In this document: in pieces, positions 50,032-58,436 of the stretch
How positions within the stretch are numbered: the first letter of the stretch is position 1
Layout of the letters: each line of letters opens with the position of its first letter
Notes under the pieces: generated by a model
Told to the model about the DNA's origin: nothing
The model's database searches: none
What the model saw: only the letters and a program-made list of their open reading frames with translations
Source of the DNA: Anaerolineales bacterium
GTDB lineage: Bacteria > Chloroflexota > Anaerolineae > Anaerolineales > Villigracilaceae
Direction of reading: 5' to 3'
Length of the DNA stretch: 64,000 nt
NCBI GenBank assembly: GCA_020847435.1
Contig: JADLBX010000035.1
Coordinates: 17,995-81,994 of the forward strand
Translations under genes and position numbers: made by a program

Positions 50032-50511
50032 ATGGATGAATTTTACTTTACCATGCCAACTCTTTTCATGATGTGCGGCTTGCCTGGTTCTGGCAAGACG
50101 ACACTGGCAAAGCGACTCGAAATATCAGAAAATGCCTTACGCCTGTGCCCAGACGAATGGATCGCCAGAATTCTTGTTGATCCAGCGGACACCGCTGAAA
50201 TGGATCGGTTGCGAGACGAAATTGAGTCAATCCAATGGGAGGTTGGCAAACGCGCGCTCGCTTTAGGCATCAACGTTATATTAGAGAATGGATTCTGGTC
50301 GCGTGAGGAGCGGTCTCGATTCCGAGCGGAAGCCGAAGCGCTCGGCGCACGCGTTCAAATCCATTATTTGAAAGCTGACATCAACGAATTGTGGCGAAGA
50401 CTCTCGATTCGAAATGCCGATTTGCCATCGGGAACGTTTGCTGTGCAGAGAGAGGACTTGGAGTCTTGGATGAAATTATTTGAGCCGCCAACGGAGGATG
50501 AACTTTCTTGA
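50032..50511 (+). CDS. Predicted P-loop kinase (AAA_33 / zeta-toxin-like)
   Basis: A nucleotide-binding protein of 159 aa. It has Walker A (LFMMCGLPGSGKTTLAKRLE), a DxW substrate-side motif (ALRLCPDEWIARILVD), a NVILENGFWSREERSRFRAE region and basic residues in a lid (INELWRRLSIRN). It belongs to the AAA_33 family of small-molecule kinases; the substrate is not known. The start is either ATG 50032 or ATG 50053. It is followed by a SpoU methyltransferase gene whose TTG start overlaps its stop, suggesting an operon. Confidence 0.8.
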   Translation: MDEFYFTMPTLFMMCGLPGSGKTTLAKRLEISENALRLCPDEWIARILVDPADTAEMDRLRDEIESIQWEVGKRALALGINVILENGFWSREERSRFRAEAEALGARVQIHYLKADINELWRRLSIRNADLPSGTFAVQREDLESWMKLFEPPTEDELS

Positions 50512-51359
50512 CCGTGTCTTCCAAGAAGATTATCATGCCTCCCATGGACGAACCCTCCGCAAACAACCCCTTCCTCGTCGACTCGCTCAACCATCCCCTC
50601 GCGGGACCCATCCGCAAATTGCTTACGCGTGAGGGACGGCGTGAACTCAACCAAATCATCATTGACGATGAGGAGAATATTTTGCAAGCCCTCGACGCGG
50701 GGATTGAAATTGAATCAGTGTATTTTTCTGGCGACGACAAAGTTTCAGAAACTTTGCGGGAAAAACTCACCGCGGGCGCGACCATCCACGAAGTGGCGAA
50801 GCGCACGACGAAGAAACTATTCGAGAACGACAAAATCTCGCGTATTTTCGCCATTGCAGAAACGCCAAAATCGATTGGGCTGGAGAAATTGAAGTCCATT
50901 CAAAAGGATGTGGTCGTGCTGGAAGACGTCAGCATTTCGGGCAACATCGGCAACATCATCCGCACGTCGCTGGCGTTGGGCGTCGGCGGGATGATTCTGC
51001 TGAACATGGATCCGCTCGATATTTACGACCGCCGTCTCATCCGAGCGAGCAGGGGATATTTATTCTCCCTCCCTGTGATGACGGCAACCACGAATCAACT
51101 GATTGACTATTGCAAGCAAAATAACCAAACTTTGCTTGTCACGTCGGCGGATGCGGGAACAACGGTGGACGAGATCGCTTCCATCCCTGAACGGTTGCTG
51201 ATCGTTTTCGGAAGCGAGAAAGAGGGTTGCTCGCCTGAGATCGAAGCGGCGGCGACGCTGAAAGCGCGCATACCGCTCAACCCAAAGGTCGAATCGTTGA
51301 ACGTCTCAGCGGCGGCGGGGATTACGTTGTTCAATCGGATTGAGTTTAATCAGAGATGA
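50508..51359 (+). CDS. SpoU/TrmH family RNA 2'-O-methyltransferase
   Basis: An RNA methyltransferase of 283 aa. An N-terminal substrate-binding part (RKLLTREGRRELNQIIIDDE) is followed by the knotted SPOUT domain with motif 1 (ISGNIGNIIRTSLALGVGGM), motif 2 (LIVFGSEKEGCSPEIEAA) and motif 3 (SLNVSAAAGITLFNRIEF). The target is probably rRNA or tRNA. The TTG at 50508 is preferred because GGAGG lies 10 nt upstream and it overlaps the previous stop (TTGA), as in other coupled genes here. An ATG at 50535 is possible. Confidence 0.88.
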   Translation: MTVSSKKIIMPPMDEPSANNPFLVDSLNHPLAGPIRKLLTREGRRELNQIIIDDEENILQALDAGIEIESVYFSGDDKVSETLREKLTAGATIHEVAKRTTKKLFENDKISRIFAIAETPKSIGLEKLKSIQKDVVVLEDVSISGNIGNIIRTSLALGVGGMILLNMDPLDIYDRRLIRASRGYLFSLPVMTATTNQLIDYCKQNNQTLLVTSADAGTTVDEIASIPERLLIVFGSEKEGCSPEIEAAATLKARIPLNPKVESLNVSAAAGITLFNRIEFNQR

Positions 51360-51427
51360 CGAGGAAGTTGGGGGAACTTTTTAGGATTCTATCCGTCAAT
51401 GCTCGAAAAACAGAATTGGAGATGAAA

Positions 51428-51838
51428 ATGAAAAAGATGTTGATTTTGCTTTCAATAATGATCGTCGCTCTAGCCGCGTGCGCGCCGCGCGAAGCGATAT
51501 CCATTGTGGGGGAGTGGGGATTGGTCTCCTACGGCGACCCAGCCAACCCGACGCCTGCCGCGCCCGATGTGGAAACATCCATCATCTTCGGCGAGGATGG
51601 GCAAGTCAATGGCACGGCGGGATGTAACGGCTTCGGCGGCGATTACAAAGTGAACGGGGATACGATCCAGTTCGATTCGCTGTTCATGACCGAGATGGCT
51701 TGCGTGGGTCCCGCAGACCAGCAGGAAAGAGTTTTGTTCAGCGTGTTTGTTGGGACTGCGTCCATGGCGCTCGATGGAGATACGTTGACCATCGCATCGG
51801 CAGATGGAAGCGCTGTGGTGGTGTTGAAGAGGAAGTAA
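51428..51838 (+). CDS. META domain lipoprotein
   Basis: A lipoprotein of 136 aa. It has a lipobox signal (LLSIMIVALAAC) and one META/HslJ-like domain (IVGEWGLVSYGDPANPTPAA, NGTAGCNGFGGDYKVNGDTI, FMTEMACVGP). META proteins are often linked with heat-shock or stress tolerance; precise function is unknown. The ATG at 51428 is 5 nt after GGAG. It is the first of two tandem copies and is followed by a strong terminator. Confidence 0.88.
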   Translation: MKKMLILLSIMIVALAACAPREAISIVGEWGLVSYGDPANPTPAAPDVETSIIFGEDGQVNGTAGCNGFGGDYKVNGDTIQFDSLFMTEMACVGPADQQERVLFSVFVGTASMALDGDTLTIASADGSAVVVLKRK

Positions 51839-51842
51839 TCGA

Positions 51843-51876
51843 AGTAGGACGAGATAATATCTCGTCCTACTTTTTT
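51843..51876 (+). terminator. Intrinsic terminator made of a palindromic repeat
   Basis: AGTAGGACGAGAT pairs with ATCTCGTCCTACT around a 3-nt loop, followed by TTTTTT. It lies between the two META genes, so they are probably transcribed separately. Confidence 0.85.
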
Positions 51877-51938
51877 CTCTGGGAACATTTTAGAATCAAT
51901 TTCGTCTACTCTTTGAAATCACATATAAGGAGCATTTC

Positions 51939-52343
51939 ATGAAAAAGATTTTGATCGGTTTACTCGCAGTATTGGTATTGTCCGCCTGTTCGGGCGGGTC
52001 GGCTTCATCCATTGTGGGGCAGTGGGAATTGGTGTCGCACGGTTCGGCGTCGAGTCAAACTCCTGCCGTGGAGGGTGTGGACACTTCCATCGAATTCAGC
52101 GCCGACGGGAAATTGCACGGCAACGTAGGTTGCAACGTATTCAACGGCGATTATAAAGTGGATGGCGATACGCTTACGTTTAGCCCGGTTGCATCAACTC
52201 TGATGTTTTGCGAAGACGTTGCCGCGCAAGAGTCCTCCACGTTGGCAGTCTTCTCTGAATCCGCAACCTTTGTCCTCGACGGCGATACGCTGACAATCAC
52301 TTCCGCCGATGGCGCGTCCGTGATCGTGCTGGCGAAAAAATAA
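51939..52343 (+). CDS. META domain lipoprotein, tandem paralogue
   Basis: A lipoprotein of 134 aa and paralogue of its neighbour: lipobox (GLLAVLVLSAC), SIVGQWELVSHGSASSQTPA, HGNVGCNVFNGDYKVDGDTL, MFCEDVAAQESS. It has conserved cysteines as in the first copy. AAGGAG lies 6-7 nt before the ATG. Separate terminators follow each copy, so dosage may be set independently. Confidence 0.88.
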   Translation: MKKILIGLLAVLVLSACSGGSASSIVGQWELVSHGSASSQTPAVEGVDTSIEFSADGKLHGNVGCNVFNGDYKVDGDTLTFSPVASTLMFCEDVAAQESSTLAVFSESATFVLDGDTLTITSADGASVIVLAKK

Positions 52344-52348
52344 TATTT

Positions 52349-52408
52349 GTCATTGCAAGTCGTAAAAAAAAGAAGCAATCTCCCAAGGTGGTGGGAGATT
52401 GCTTCTTT
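52349..52408 (+). terminator. Terminator derived from a GTCATTGC-type repeat
   Basis: AAAGAAGCAATCTCCCA pairs with TGGGAGATTGCTTCTTT around a 6-nt loop. The upstream GTCATTGCAAG and the GAAGCAATC core match the 67-bp repeat at 8226-8292. Confidence 0.75.
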
Positions 52409-52454
52409 GTGCTTGTGATGCCAATTTACCCCACCGTATTTATTTTTGTTTGTC

Positions 52455-52524
52455 ACGCGAGACTACGAAGCGTCTCGCTGTTTAATGGTTTCTTGTACAA
52501 GAGCGACATGAATGTCGCGTTACG
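52455..52524. repeat. GCGAGAC...GTCTCGC hairpin and second copy of the 22-bp palindromic repeat
   Basis: GCGAGAC/GTCTCGC lies at about 52457-52478. GCGACATGAATGTCGC with its flank (52503-52524) is identical to the minus strand of 32485-32506. It occupies the gap before the convergent SIMPL gene. Confidence 0.6.
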
Positions 52525-52560
52525 ATTCCCGTTTTCACTTATCCTGCGGAAGGCGAAAAT

Positions 52561-53205
52561 TTAAATCGCAGACACGCGATACCAAATCTCGACATTTACG
52601 TTGACGGTTTTGCTATGTTGAATGTCCATGCCGAGGCTGGGTTCGGGGGTGATGCCTACGGAGCGTTTCATCGGCGCTTGCATGGCGGCAAATTGCGGAT
52701 ACGGCATTTCTTCGTCGAAAGAATTTTCGATCAAGTCGTACACTCCCAAAATCTTTACGCCCATTGCTTTTGCGACTTTGTCCGCTTTGCTTTTGGCTTT
52801 TTCCAACGCCGCGAGCAATCCGTGTTCACGCGCTTCGTCTTCGTTGTATTTCCATGCGATGCGCTCCAGTGTGGCGTTCTTCTGCTCTGCGATGACGTCG
52901 AGCCACTCGGCGAGTTGGTCCAATTTTTCGCATTGGACTTTCAGCCGATACGTCGCGCTGGACGACTTGAGCAACGCGCCGCTCGACGTTTCGATGTGGA
53001 CTCCCTGCAAGTGAACCGCTTCTTCCTTGACCCCAGCCTGCTTCAGCGCTTCGACGAGTTGATTCACCTCTTTGGCTTTTTTCATCGCCGCGTCCCCGCT
53101 GATGAGGGACGAGCCTTTGACGGTCACGAACAAGTCCGCGTGCGACGCGCGGATCTCCTCCTTGTGGGAGGCGGATACTTTGATGGTGTCGGGTTTGGAT
53201 TCCAT
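52561..53205 (-). CDS. SIMPL (DUF541) domain protein
   Basis: A protein of 214 aa with the SIMPL fold: IKVSASHKEEIRASHADLFV, EVNQLVEALKQAGVKEEAVH, ATYRLKVQCEKLDQLAEWLD and the C-terminal KTVNVNVEIWYRVSA. Members are often periplasmic and linked to oxidative stress or outer-membrane processes, but no signal peptide is present here, so it looks cytoplasmic. The start is at 53205 (AGGA, 7-nt spacer); the gene lies 2 nt after the phosphatase gene. Confidence 0.82.
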   Translation of the reverse strand: MESKPDTIKVSASHKEEIRASHADLFVTVKGSSLISGDAAMKKAKEVNQLVEALKQAGVKEEAVHLQGVHIETSSGALLKSSSATYRLKVQCEKLDQLAEWLDVIAEQKNATLERIAWKYNEDEAREHGLLAALEKAKSKADKVAKAMGVKILGVYDLIENSFDEEMPYPQFAAMQAPMKRSVGITPEPSLGMDIQHSKTVNVNVEIWYRVSAI

Positions 53206-53207
53206 GA

Positions 53208-54173
53208 TTATTTCCTTTTCGATTTTGCCAGCCAGCGGAGAGCCAGCCAATGATGGGAATCGGGTCGCGCCCAAGGATGGCGTTCACGGACGCGGGCAAG
53301 CGCCGCTTCCGCGCTTAATCCTTCCAAAAGGATGAGGACAGCACAACAAATTGTAACCGAACGATTCATCCCTGCCACGCAATGGACGAGGATGCGTTGA
53401 TCTTTTTCCAGTCGCTCGATCACCCAACCCGCCTCCTCGCGAATTTGATCTACCGTCATACCCTGTGAACCTTCGCCGTGTTCGATGGCGCGGTCGTTTG
53501 GGTGCAAGGCGCTTTTTGGCTTTACCCAGCGGCTTGGTTCCTCTCCGAGGTTCAACACAGCATCCACACGCGGGCGAGATTTGGGCTGGATATGCACCCC
53601 GCCGACAAACAACTTGCGGTGTTTTTTAGAACCATTTATGTTGACGCTTACTGGGTCGCCGCCATATTGTTTATAAATTGGCTTGAATTTGGGAACCAAT
53701 CTGTTCGTCATGGGCGGTGCGGGGGACCACTCGCGCTCGATGGTGAAGGGTTTTTGGGCAGCGCGACCGATCTCGCAATTCACTGTTCGCGCGAAAAATG
53801 ACATATCCGCGCCGACGGGAGGGCGCAAGCCAAACATGTAGAACACATCTCGCTTATTCGGCGGACGCCATGAATACATGTAGGCAATGGTTCGGGAGGA
53901 GTCATCCATGCCATATTCGTCGAGGTTGACGAAAAATGTGTCTCGTTTTAGTTTGGAGATTTTCGAGAAAGTCAATTCCAGCGGAATGAACTTTGCCTTG
54001 ACGCGCTCGATAATTTTTCCGTTTTTGCGAATCAATTTGGAGGATAACGGCTGAAATCCTTGAATCGTCAGAGCGATATTTTGTTTGGTTTCGTGATAGG
54101 AATCAAGCCGCCCTCCTTGCAGGAGCGCGGCAAAGAGATGCTCGATGATGCGTGTGCGGGTTTTGGTTGACAT
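53208..54173 (-). CDS. Dual-specificity phosphatase-like protein with unknown N-terminal domain
   Basis: A protein of 321 aa. The C-terminal 120 residues have the cysteine phosphatase signature in ILVHCVAGMNRSVTICCAVL (HCxxGxxRS) followed by LSAEAALARVRERHPWARPD, as in dual-specificity/atypical phosphatases. The N-terminal ~190 residues (for example FFVNLDEYGMDDSSRTIAYM, FYMFGLRPPVGADMSFFART) match nothing I recognise. The ATG overlaps the kynureninase stop (TAATG). The substrate may be a phosphoprotein, an RNA 5' end or a small phosphate ester; nothing decides between these. Confidence 0.75.
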   Translation of the reverse strand: MSTKTRTRIIEHLFAALLQGGRLDSYHETKQNIALTIQGFQPLSSKLIRKNGKIIERVKAKFIPLELTFSKISKLKRDTFFVNLDEYGMDDSSRTIAYMYSWRPPNKRDVFYMFGLRPPVGADMSFFARTVNCEIGRAAQKPFTIEREWSPAPPMTNRLVPKFKPIYKQYGGDPVSVNINGSKKHRKLFVGGVHIQPKSRPRVDAVLNLGEEPSRWVKPKSALHPNDRAIEHGEGSQGMTVDQIREEAGWVIERLEKDQRILVHCVAGMNRSVTICCAVLILLEGLSAEAALARVRERHPWARPDSHHWLALRWLAKSKRK

Positions 54174-55501
54174 TAAGTTACCGTCAACATTTGTTTTGGA
54201 TATTTCTCGTAGCGTTTTTCTTCCATGACGCGTTTGATGCGGTCGAAGCCTTGCCAGATTTCGTTGAAGGAGGTGTAGAGGGAGGAGAAGCCGAGGCGGA
54301 GGTTGTCGGGGGCGCGGAAGTCGGGGATGACGTTCATCTCTTCGATGAGGGCGCGGTTGATGCGGTAGCCGTCGGGGTGGCGGATGGAGATGTGGGAGCC
54401 GCGAAGAGCCGAGTCACGCGGGGAGCCGAGGGAGAAGCCGAAGGGGGAGAGCCAGGCATTCGTCAGGAAAGAAGCGTAGTTCGTCATCACAATGGATTTG
54501 GCGCGGATGGAATCCATGCCTGCTTGGAGAGTCGGTTCGAGGGCGGTTTCCATGGTGAGGAGGGAGAGCATGGGTTGTGTGCCTGCGAGGAATCGTGACG
54601 CGCCTGCGGCGGGTTCGTAATCGAGACCGAAGTCGAACGGTTTGTTTTGCCCCCACCAACCCCAGATGGGCGAGGAAAGTTTTTCTTGTATTTTTTTGTT
54701 GACGTAGAGGAAGGCGGGCGAGCCTGGTCCGCCGTTGAGGTATTTGTAGGTGCAGCCGATGGCGAGGTCGGCGTTGCAGTCGTCGAGGGCGATGGGGATG
54801 GCGCCGACGGCGTGGCAGAGATCCCATAATACGATGGCGCCTTTGCTGTGGGCGAGGTCGGTGATGCGGCGCATGTCGTAGATGTAGCCGCTTTTGAAGA
54901 CGACGTGCGAGAGGGTGACGAGGGTGGTGTCTTCGTTGATGGCGGTTTCGAGGGCGGCGAGGTCGGGGGTGATGTCGTTGTCGAGGGAGGAGATGCGGAG
55001 GATTTCGTATGGTGTGTTGCGTTGACCCTCACCCCGTCCCTCTCCCTGAAAGGGAGAGGGGGATTCTGCGTCGAGCAAATTTTTTATGCCTTGAAGAATG
55101 TATAAGTCGGATGGAAAATTAAATGTGTCGGTGATGATGCGTTTGCGATTCGGTTGGAGGGTGAGGGCGGCGGTGGCGAGTTTGAAGAGGTTGATGGAGG
55201 TCGTGTCGCTGACGAGGGTTTGCCCTGGCGCCGCGCCGATGAGAGCGCCGATCTTGTCGCCGACGCGGGTTGGGGCTTCCCACCAGCCTTTGTTCCAGCC
55301 GCGGATGAGGTCAGCGCCCCATTCTTGATTCACGATTTGTTTGGCGCGTCCTGCGGCGGCTTTGGGCATTCGTCCGAGTGAGTTACCGTCGAGGTAGATG
55401 ATGTCGGGGTCGGTGATGAGGAAGAGGTCGCGGTAGGTGGCGAGGGGGTCTTGGGAGTCGAGTTGGTGGGCGAAGTCGAGGGAAGTGTTGAATGTTGTCA
55501 T
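54173..55501 (-). CDS. kynU: Kynureninase
   Basis: A PLP enzyme of 442 aa that cleaves kynurenine to anthranilate and alanine. It has an N-terminal IYLDGNSLGRMPKAAAGRAK, a loop region (IGAAPGQTLVSDTTSINLFK), the PLP lysine in AIGCTYKYLNGGPGSPAFLY and VGAIPIALDDCNADLAIGC. Length is typical. An in-frame palindromic insert (SPSPFQGEGRGEG, about residues 148-160) interrupts LLDAE...YEIL; it is the same repeat word found in RNase P RNA. No other tryptophan-catabolism gene is in the window. Confidence 0.9.
   Translation of the reverse strand: MTTFNTSLDFAHQLDSQDPLATYRDLFLITDPDIIYLDGNSLGRMPKAAAGRAKQIVNQEWGADLIRGWNKGWWEAPTRVGDKIGALIGAAPGQTLVSDTTSINLFKLATAALTLQPNRKRIITDTFNFPSDLYILQGIKNLLDAESPSPFQGEGRGEGQRNTPYEILRISSLDNDITPDLAALETAINEDTTLVTLSHVVFKSGYIYDMRRITDLAHSKGAIVLWDLCHAVGAIPIALDDCNADLAIGCTYKYLNGGPGSPAFLYVNKKIQEKLSSPIWGWWGQNKPFDFGLDYEPAAGASRFLAGTQPMLSLLTMETALEPTLQAGMDSIRAKSIVMTNYASFLTNAWLSPFGFSLGSPRDSALRGSHISIRHPDGYRINRALIEEMNVIPDFRAPDNLRLGFSSLYTSFNEIWQGFDRIKRVMEEKRYEKYPKQMLTVT
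55024..55062. repeat. Palindromic CCCTCTCCCT-GAA-AGGGAGAGGG repeat in frame inside kynU
   Basis: Arms at 55038-55047 and 55051-55060, preceded by ACCCTCACCCC. The same word lies at 63816-63860 in the RNase P RNA gene. Confidence 0.75.
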
Positions 55502-55667
55502 TTGAGCTCTCGGTAAAGGAAGAAGGATGAATGAGGAAAGATGAATGAGGAAAGATTGTACTCGATGGAAGTGAGAGATACGAGATAAAAGGTACGAGTT
55601 ACGAGGTGCAAGATACTTGTTTACGTGTTTACCTGTTTCCTTGTCTACGTGTTTACTTTTTTCATGT
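55502..55667. repeat. AG/TAC-rich word repeats in the kynU-GMC gap
   Basis: No gene. The gap holds GGATGAATGAGGAAAGATGA units, GAGTTACGAGGTGCAAGATA-type words and GTTTACGTGTTTACCTGTTT. The last words run into the 3' end of the GMC gene and encode its SKVESKK tail. Confidence 0.6.
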
Positions 55668-57287
55668 CTACTTTTTACTTTCCACTTTGCTCATCGCATA
55701 CTCTGCCAGCGCGGTGATGGTGAGCGATGGGTTGACTCCAGGGTTGGCGGGCATGATCGAGCCGTCTATGATGTACATCCCCTCGTAGTTGTGGACTTGG
55801 AAGTTTTCGTTCACGACGCCTTCTTCGGCGTTTCGTCCCATCGGCGCGCCTCCGAGGATGTGCGCGGTGGTGGGGAGGTTGAACACGTTTTCGGTGATCG
55901 AACCTGACGGTACGCCGTTCGTGTATTTTGCGAAAGCACGCGTCACATCGTGACCCGCATCCACCCGTGCATGGATTTGATGATCCGCATCCCGTTCGGC
56001 GACCAAGCCTCGGCGGAAGAGCGTGAGCGGACTCCGTCCGATGCGGAATTTCATGTGGTTGTCCACGTGTTGCATGATGAGCAGGATGGTGGAGTTGTGC
56101 GCCCAATTTGGGAAGAGCATGAAGCGCAGGAAGTCAATGGGGTGGAGGACAATCCACGTGAGCGAGCGGAAGATGCGCGCGGGGACATTCGTCACATCCG
56201 AGATGAGCGGCGCGCCGAGAAAGCGCATCAACGATGAGCCATCGGGGTAGCGGACAGGTTCGACGCGCGTCACATCATCCGCATTGAAGATCGAAGAGAT
56301 CGAAACGCCTTGCGAATAGTTCACGTCCGAGTTGCGGGCGATTGAGCCAAGCAACGCTTCGGAGTTTGTCCGCACCATGTCGCCGAGGCGCGGCGAAAGA
56401 TTCGGCAATGACTTCTTCACGTCGCGCAGATTCAACAGCAGGCTCATCGTCCCGATCACGCCTGCGGAGAAAATCACGTTTCTTGCAAAGACTGTTTGCT
56501 TTCGTTTGAAAAGTTTGGTTGAAGATTGAAAAGTAATTTTATAGCGAGCGTCAGACTTTTGACCTTTGACCTTTGACTCATTACTGTCAAAGGTCAAAGG
56601 TCGCAGGTCAACAACCTCAGCCTCAGCCCTGACCTCCGCCCCATTCTTCTCAGCGAAATACAAATAATTTTTCGGGAGCGTGTTCTTGGCGTTGTGACGA
56701 CATCCCACCATGCAACCGCCGCAGTGGATGCACCCCGCGCGGACGGGTCCCTCGCCGCCGAAAAACGGATCGGGCGCAGGGACGCCTGGTTCGCTAAAGT
56801 ACGCGCCCACGTCCGTTGCGCGGAAGGTGTGTCCCATGCCGCGCTCCTCGGCGATCTGTTGGAGGACTTCATCGGCTCGCCACAACTTCGGGTTGCGCGC
56901 CACGCCGAGCATTTTCTTCGCCGTCTCATAGTGCGGACGAAGCGCTTCGCCCCATTTCAAATTTTGATTCCACGCGGGCGTGCCGAACGTTTCATCGCTC
57001 GGAACTTCGAGCACATTGGCGTATCCCAAACTTCCGCCGCCGACTCCCGCTCCGTGCAAGACCATCACACCTTTGAGGATGCTGATCTGCAATATCCCAT
57101 GTGAGTGGATGGCAGGAAGCCAGAGATATTTCCAGAACTGCCAATTGGTCTTGGCGAAATCCTTATCTTCGTATCGTTTGCCTTTTTCAAGGATGAGTAC
57201 CGAATATCCCTTCTCGGTCAGCCGCATCGCCGAAACGCTTCCCCCGAAGCCAGAGCCGATGATGACGAAGTCGTATACAAGATTCAT
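55668..57287 (-). CDS. GMC family oxidoreductase (cholesterol-oxidase-like)
   Basis: An FAD-dependent oxidoreductase of 539 aa. It has the dinucleotide motif FVIIGSGFGGSVSAMRLTEK, GVMVLHGAGVGGGSLGYANV, a cysteine-rich stretch (CIHCGGCMVGCRHNAKNTLP) and C-terminal ANPGVNPSLTITALAEYAMS. The substrate is probably a sterol or long-chain alcohol but is not certain. An in-frame palindrome (nt 56561-56602, around residues 229-242, peptide PLTFDSNESKVKGQ) sits between two strands. The last residues and stop come from a simple repeat. It overlaps vapC by 4 nt. Confidence 0.85.
   Translation of the reverse strand: MNLVYDFVIIGSGFGGSVSAMRLTEKGYSVLILEKGKRYEDKDFAKTNWQFWKYLWLPAIHSHGILQISILKGVMVLHGAGVGGGSLGYANVLEVPSDETFGTPAWNQNLKWGEALRPHYETAKKMLGVARNPKLWRADEVLQQIAEERGMGHTFRATDVGAYFSEPGVPAPDPFFGGEGPVRAGCIHCGGCMVGCRHNAKNTLPKNYLYFAEKNGAEVRAEAEVVDLRPLTFDSNESKVKGQKSDARYKITFQSSTKLFKRKQTVFARNVIFSAGVIGTMSLLLNLRDVKKSLPNLSPRLGDMVRTNSEALLGSIARNSDVNYSQGVSISSIFNADDVTRVEPVRYPDGSSLMRFLGAPLISDVTNVPARIFRSLTWIVLHPIDFLRFMLFPNWAHNSTILLIMQHVDNHMKFRIGRSPLTLFRRGLVAERDADHQIHARVDAGHDVTRAFAKYTNGVPSGSITENVFNLPTTAHILGGAPMGRNAEEGVVNENFQVHNYEGMYIIDGSIMPANPGVNPSLTITALAEYAMSKVESKK
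56561..56602. repeat. 17-bp palindrome GACCTTTGACCTTTGAC / GTCAAAGGTCAAAGGTC in frame in the GMC gene
   Basis: Perfect 17-bp arms and an 8-nt centre inside the coding region; the reading frame is open through it. Confidence 0.75.
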
Positions 57288-57667
57288 TGAGAATATTTTT
57301 TCTCGACGAACTTTACTCCATCAATATCTCTAAAATGTTCATCTTGAGTCCACAGGGTCGCGTTCCTTGCTTTTGCAACCGCAAGGATAAGGCTATCTGC
57401 CATCGGAAGTTTTAGATCGGCTGATAACTTTGCAGCGCTTAATGCCAGTGCTTCATCTATATCAATAATTTCCCCCAATTTCATATCGCTGACGTTGGTC
57501 TGCGCTGCATTGATGCCGCTCTGTTGGAAAACTCGCTTGAAGACTTCATAGATGCAAATGACAGGGACGAGCAGATTCTCTGTATCTTCGATGGCGGGAG
57601 CAAAAAAATCGGCATTATTTCCTTCCGCGAAGTATTCAAGCCAGCCCGAAGAGTCTACGACGTTCAT
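57284..57667 (-). CDS. vapC: PIN domain ribonuclease toxin (VapC-like)
   Basis: A toxin of 127 aa with the PIN fold: first acidic residue in NVVDSSGWLEYFAEGNNADF, Glu in VICIYEVFKRVFQQ, and two Asp in LKLPMADSLILAVAKARNAT and LWTQDEHFRDIDG. PIN toxins cut tRNA or rRNA when their antitoxin is degraded. Its start overlaps the antitoxin stop by 4 nt. Confidence 0.93.
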   Translation of the reverse strand: MNVVDSSGWLEYFAEGNNADFFAPAIEDTENLLVPVICIYEVFKRVFQQSGINAAQTNVSDMKLGEIIDIDEALALSAAKLSADLKLPMADSLILAVAKARNATLWTQDEHFRDIDGVKFVEKKYSQ

Positions 57668-57873
57668 ACACGATCCTCTTCATCGCGCTCCACATCGGTG
57701 TTGATTCCCTTCAATGATCCTCTTGCCGCCTTGATGGGGCGCACTGGGATGAACACGACCATATTGTCGTACGCGATAACGTGCATTTTTTGCCCTGGCT
57801 TGACGCGCATTTGCTCGCGCACCTTTTGTGGGATGACAACTTGATATTTTGGGGAAACGGTTACTGCGTCCAT
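57664..57873 (-). CDS. vapB: AbrB/MazE-type antitoxin (VapB-like)
   Basis: A protein of 69 aa with an AbrB-like swapped-hairpin DNA-binding domain (VTVSPKYQVVIPQKVREQMR and KPGQKMHVIAYDNMVVFIPV). It neutralises VapC and autoregulates the operon. AGGAG lies 6 nt before the ATG. The C-terminal part (RPIKAARGSLKGINTDVERD) is the toxin-binding tail. Confidence 0.93.
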   Translation of the reverse strand: MDAVTVSPKYQVVIPQKVREQMRVKPGQKMHVIAYDNMVVFIPVRPIKAARGSLKGINTDVERDEEDRV

Positions 57874-57977
57874 ACGAATCTCCTATCGATTAGAAAAACG
57901 TATGACGATTATATCACGGCGGATGCTTCCCCCAAAAACAAAACCAATGAAGATGAAGATGCAGTTTTGTGTTCAGG

Positions 57978-58259
57978 TTATCCCTGAGCAGTAATTGCAT
58001 GTCCCCTCCGAATACCCAGCCACTGCCGTTCACGGATATCCAGTTGTTCTCGGCTGGTATGAACGAAATAGTATTCACGTTCAGGGTGTTGTTGGTGTAA
58101 GTTGCGATACTCCTGCATTGCCGCATTCCCATCTTCACAGATTTCCACGACGGCGATCTCATCCAGCAAGCGGCGATGTTCCGCGTCGCTATGAGCCTGC
58201 AAGGCTTCGATCACCAGCCATTGATTCGGGTAGGCTTTGCGAATATCCGTCCAGCGCAT
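57978..58259 (-). CDS. Conserved hypothetical protein
   Basis: A protein of 93 aa with no family I can name with confidence. It is mixed alpha/beta (RWTDIRKAYPNQWLVIEALQ, AVVEICEDGNAAMQEYRNLH, EREYYFVHTSREQLDIRERQ). The start at 58259 follows AAGGAG with a 6-nt spacer. It lies between vapBC and der, with its own ribosome site. Confidence 0.6.
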   Translation of the reverse strand: MRWTDIRKAYPNQWLVIEALQAHSDAEHRRLLDEIAVVEICEDGNAAMQEYRNLHQQHPEREYYFVHTSREQLDIRERQWLGIRRGHAITAQG

Positions 58260-58359
58260 GGGATTCTCCTTCGTTAATCGCAATTATACGCTCGAAATTA
58301 CCTGAACGGGCACACATCCTCAGGCTTATAAATCTTCGCTTGCGCGCCGTGACAACCAA

Positions 58360-58436
58360 CAAACTCTAATTCTCTAATTCTCTAATTCTCTAATCCTCCA
58401 ATCTTCAATTACGAATTACTACTTACCACTTACCCA
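58360..58436. repeat. TCTAATTC-type simple repeat after der
   Basis: Four units of CTCTAATT followed by word-like AT-rich text (AATTACGAATTACTACTTAC) between der and the hypothetical gene. Similar words occur at 59805-59890 and 62000-62030. Confidence 0.6.

Noticed and set aside
55502..55667. CRISPR-like direct repeats in the kynU-GMC gap
   Set aside because: Units are short, irregular and AG-rich, without uniform spacers or cas genes.
58360..58436. Regulatory element after der
   Set aside because: Simple CTCTAATT repeats with no pairing or promoter pattern.
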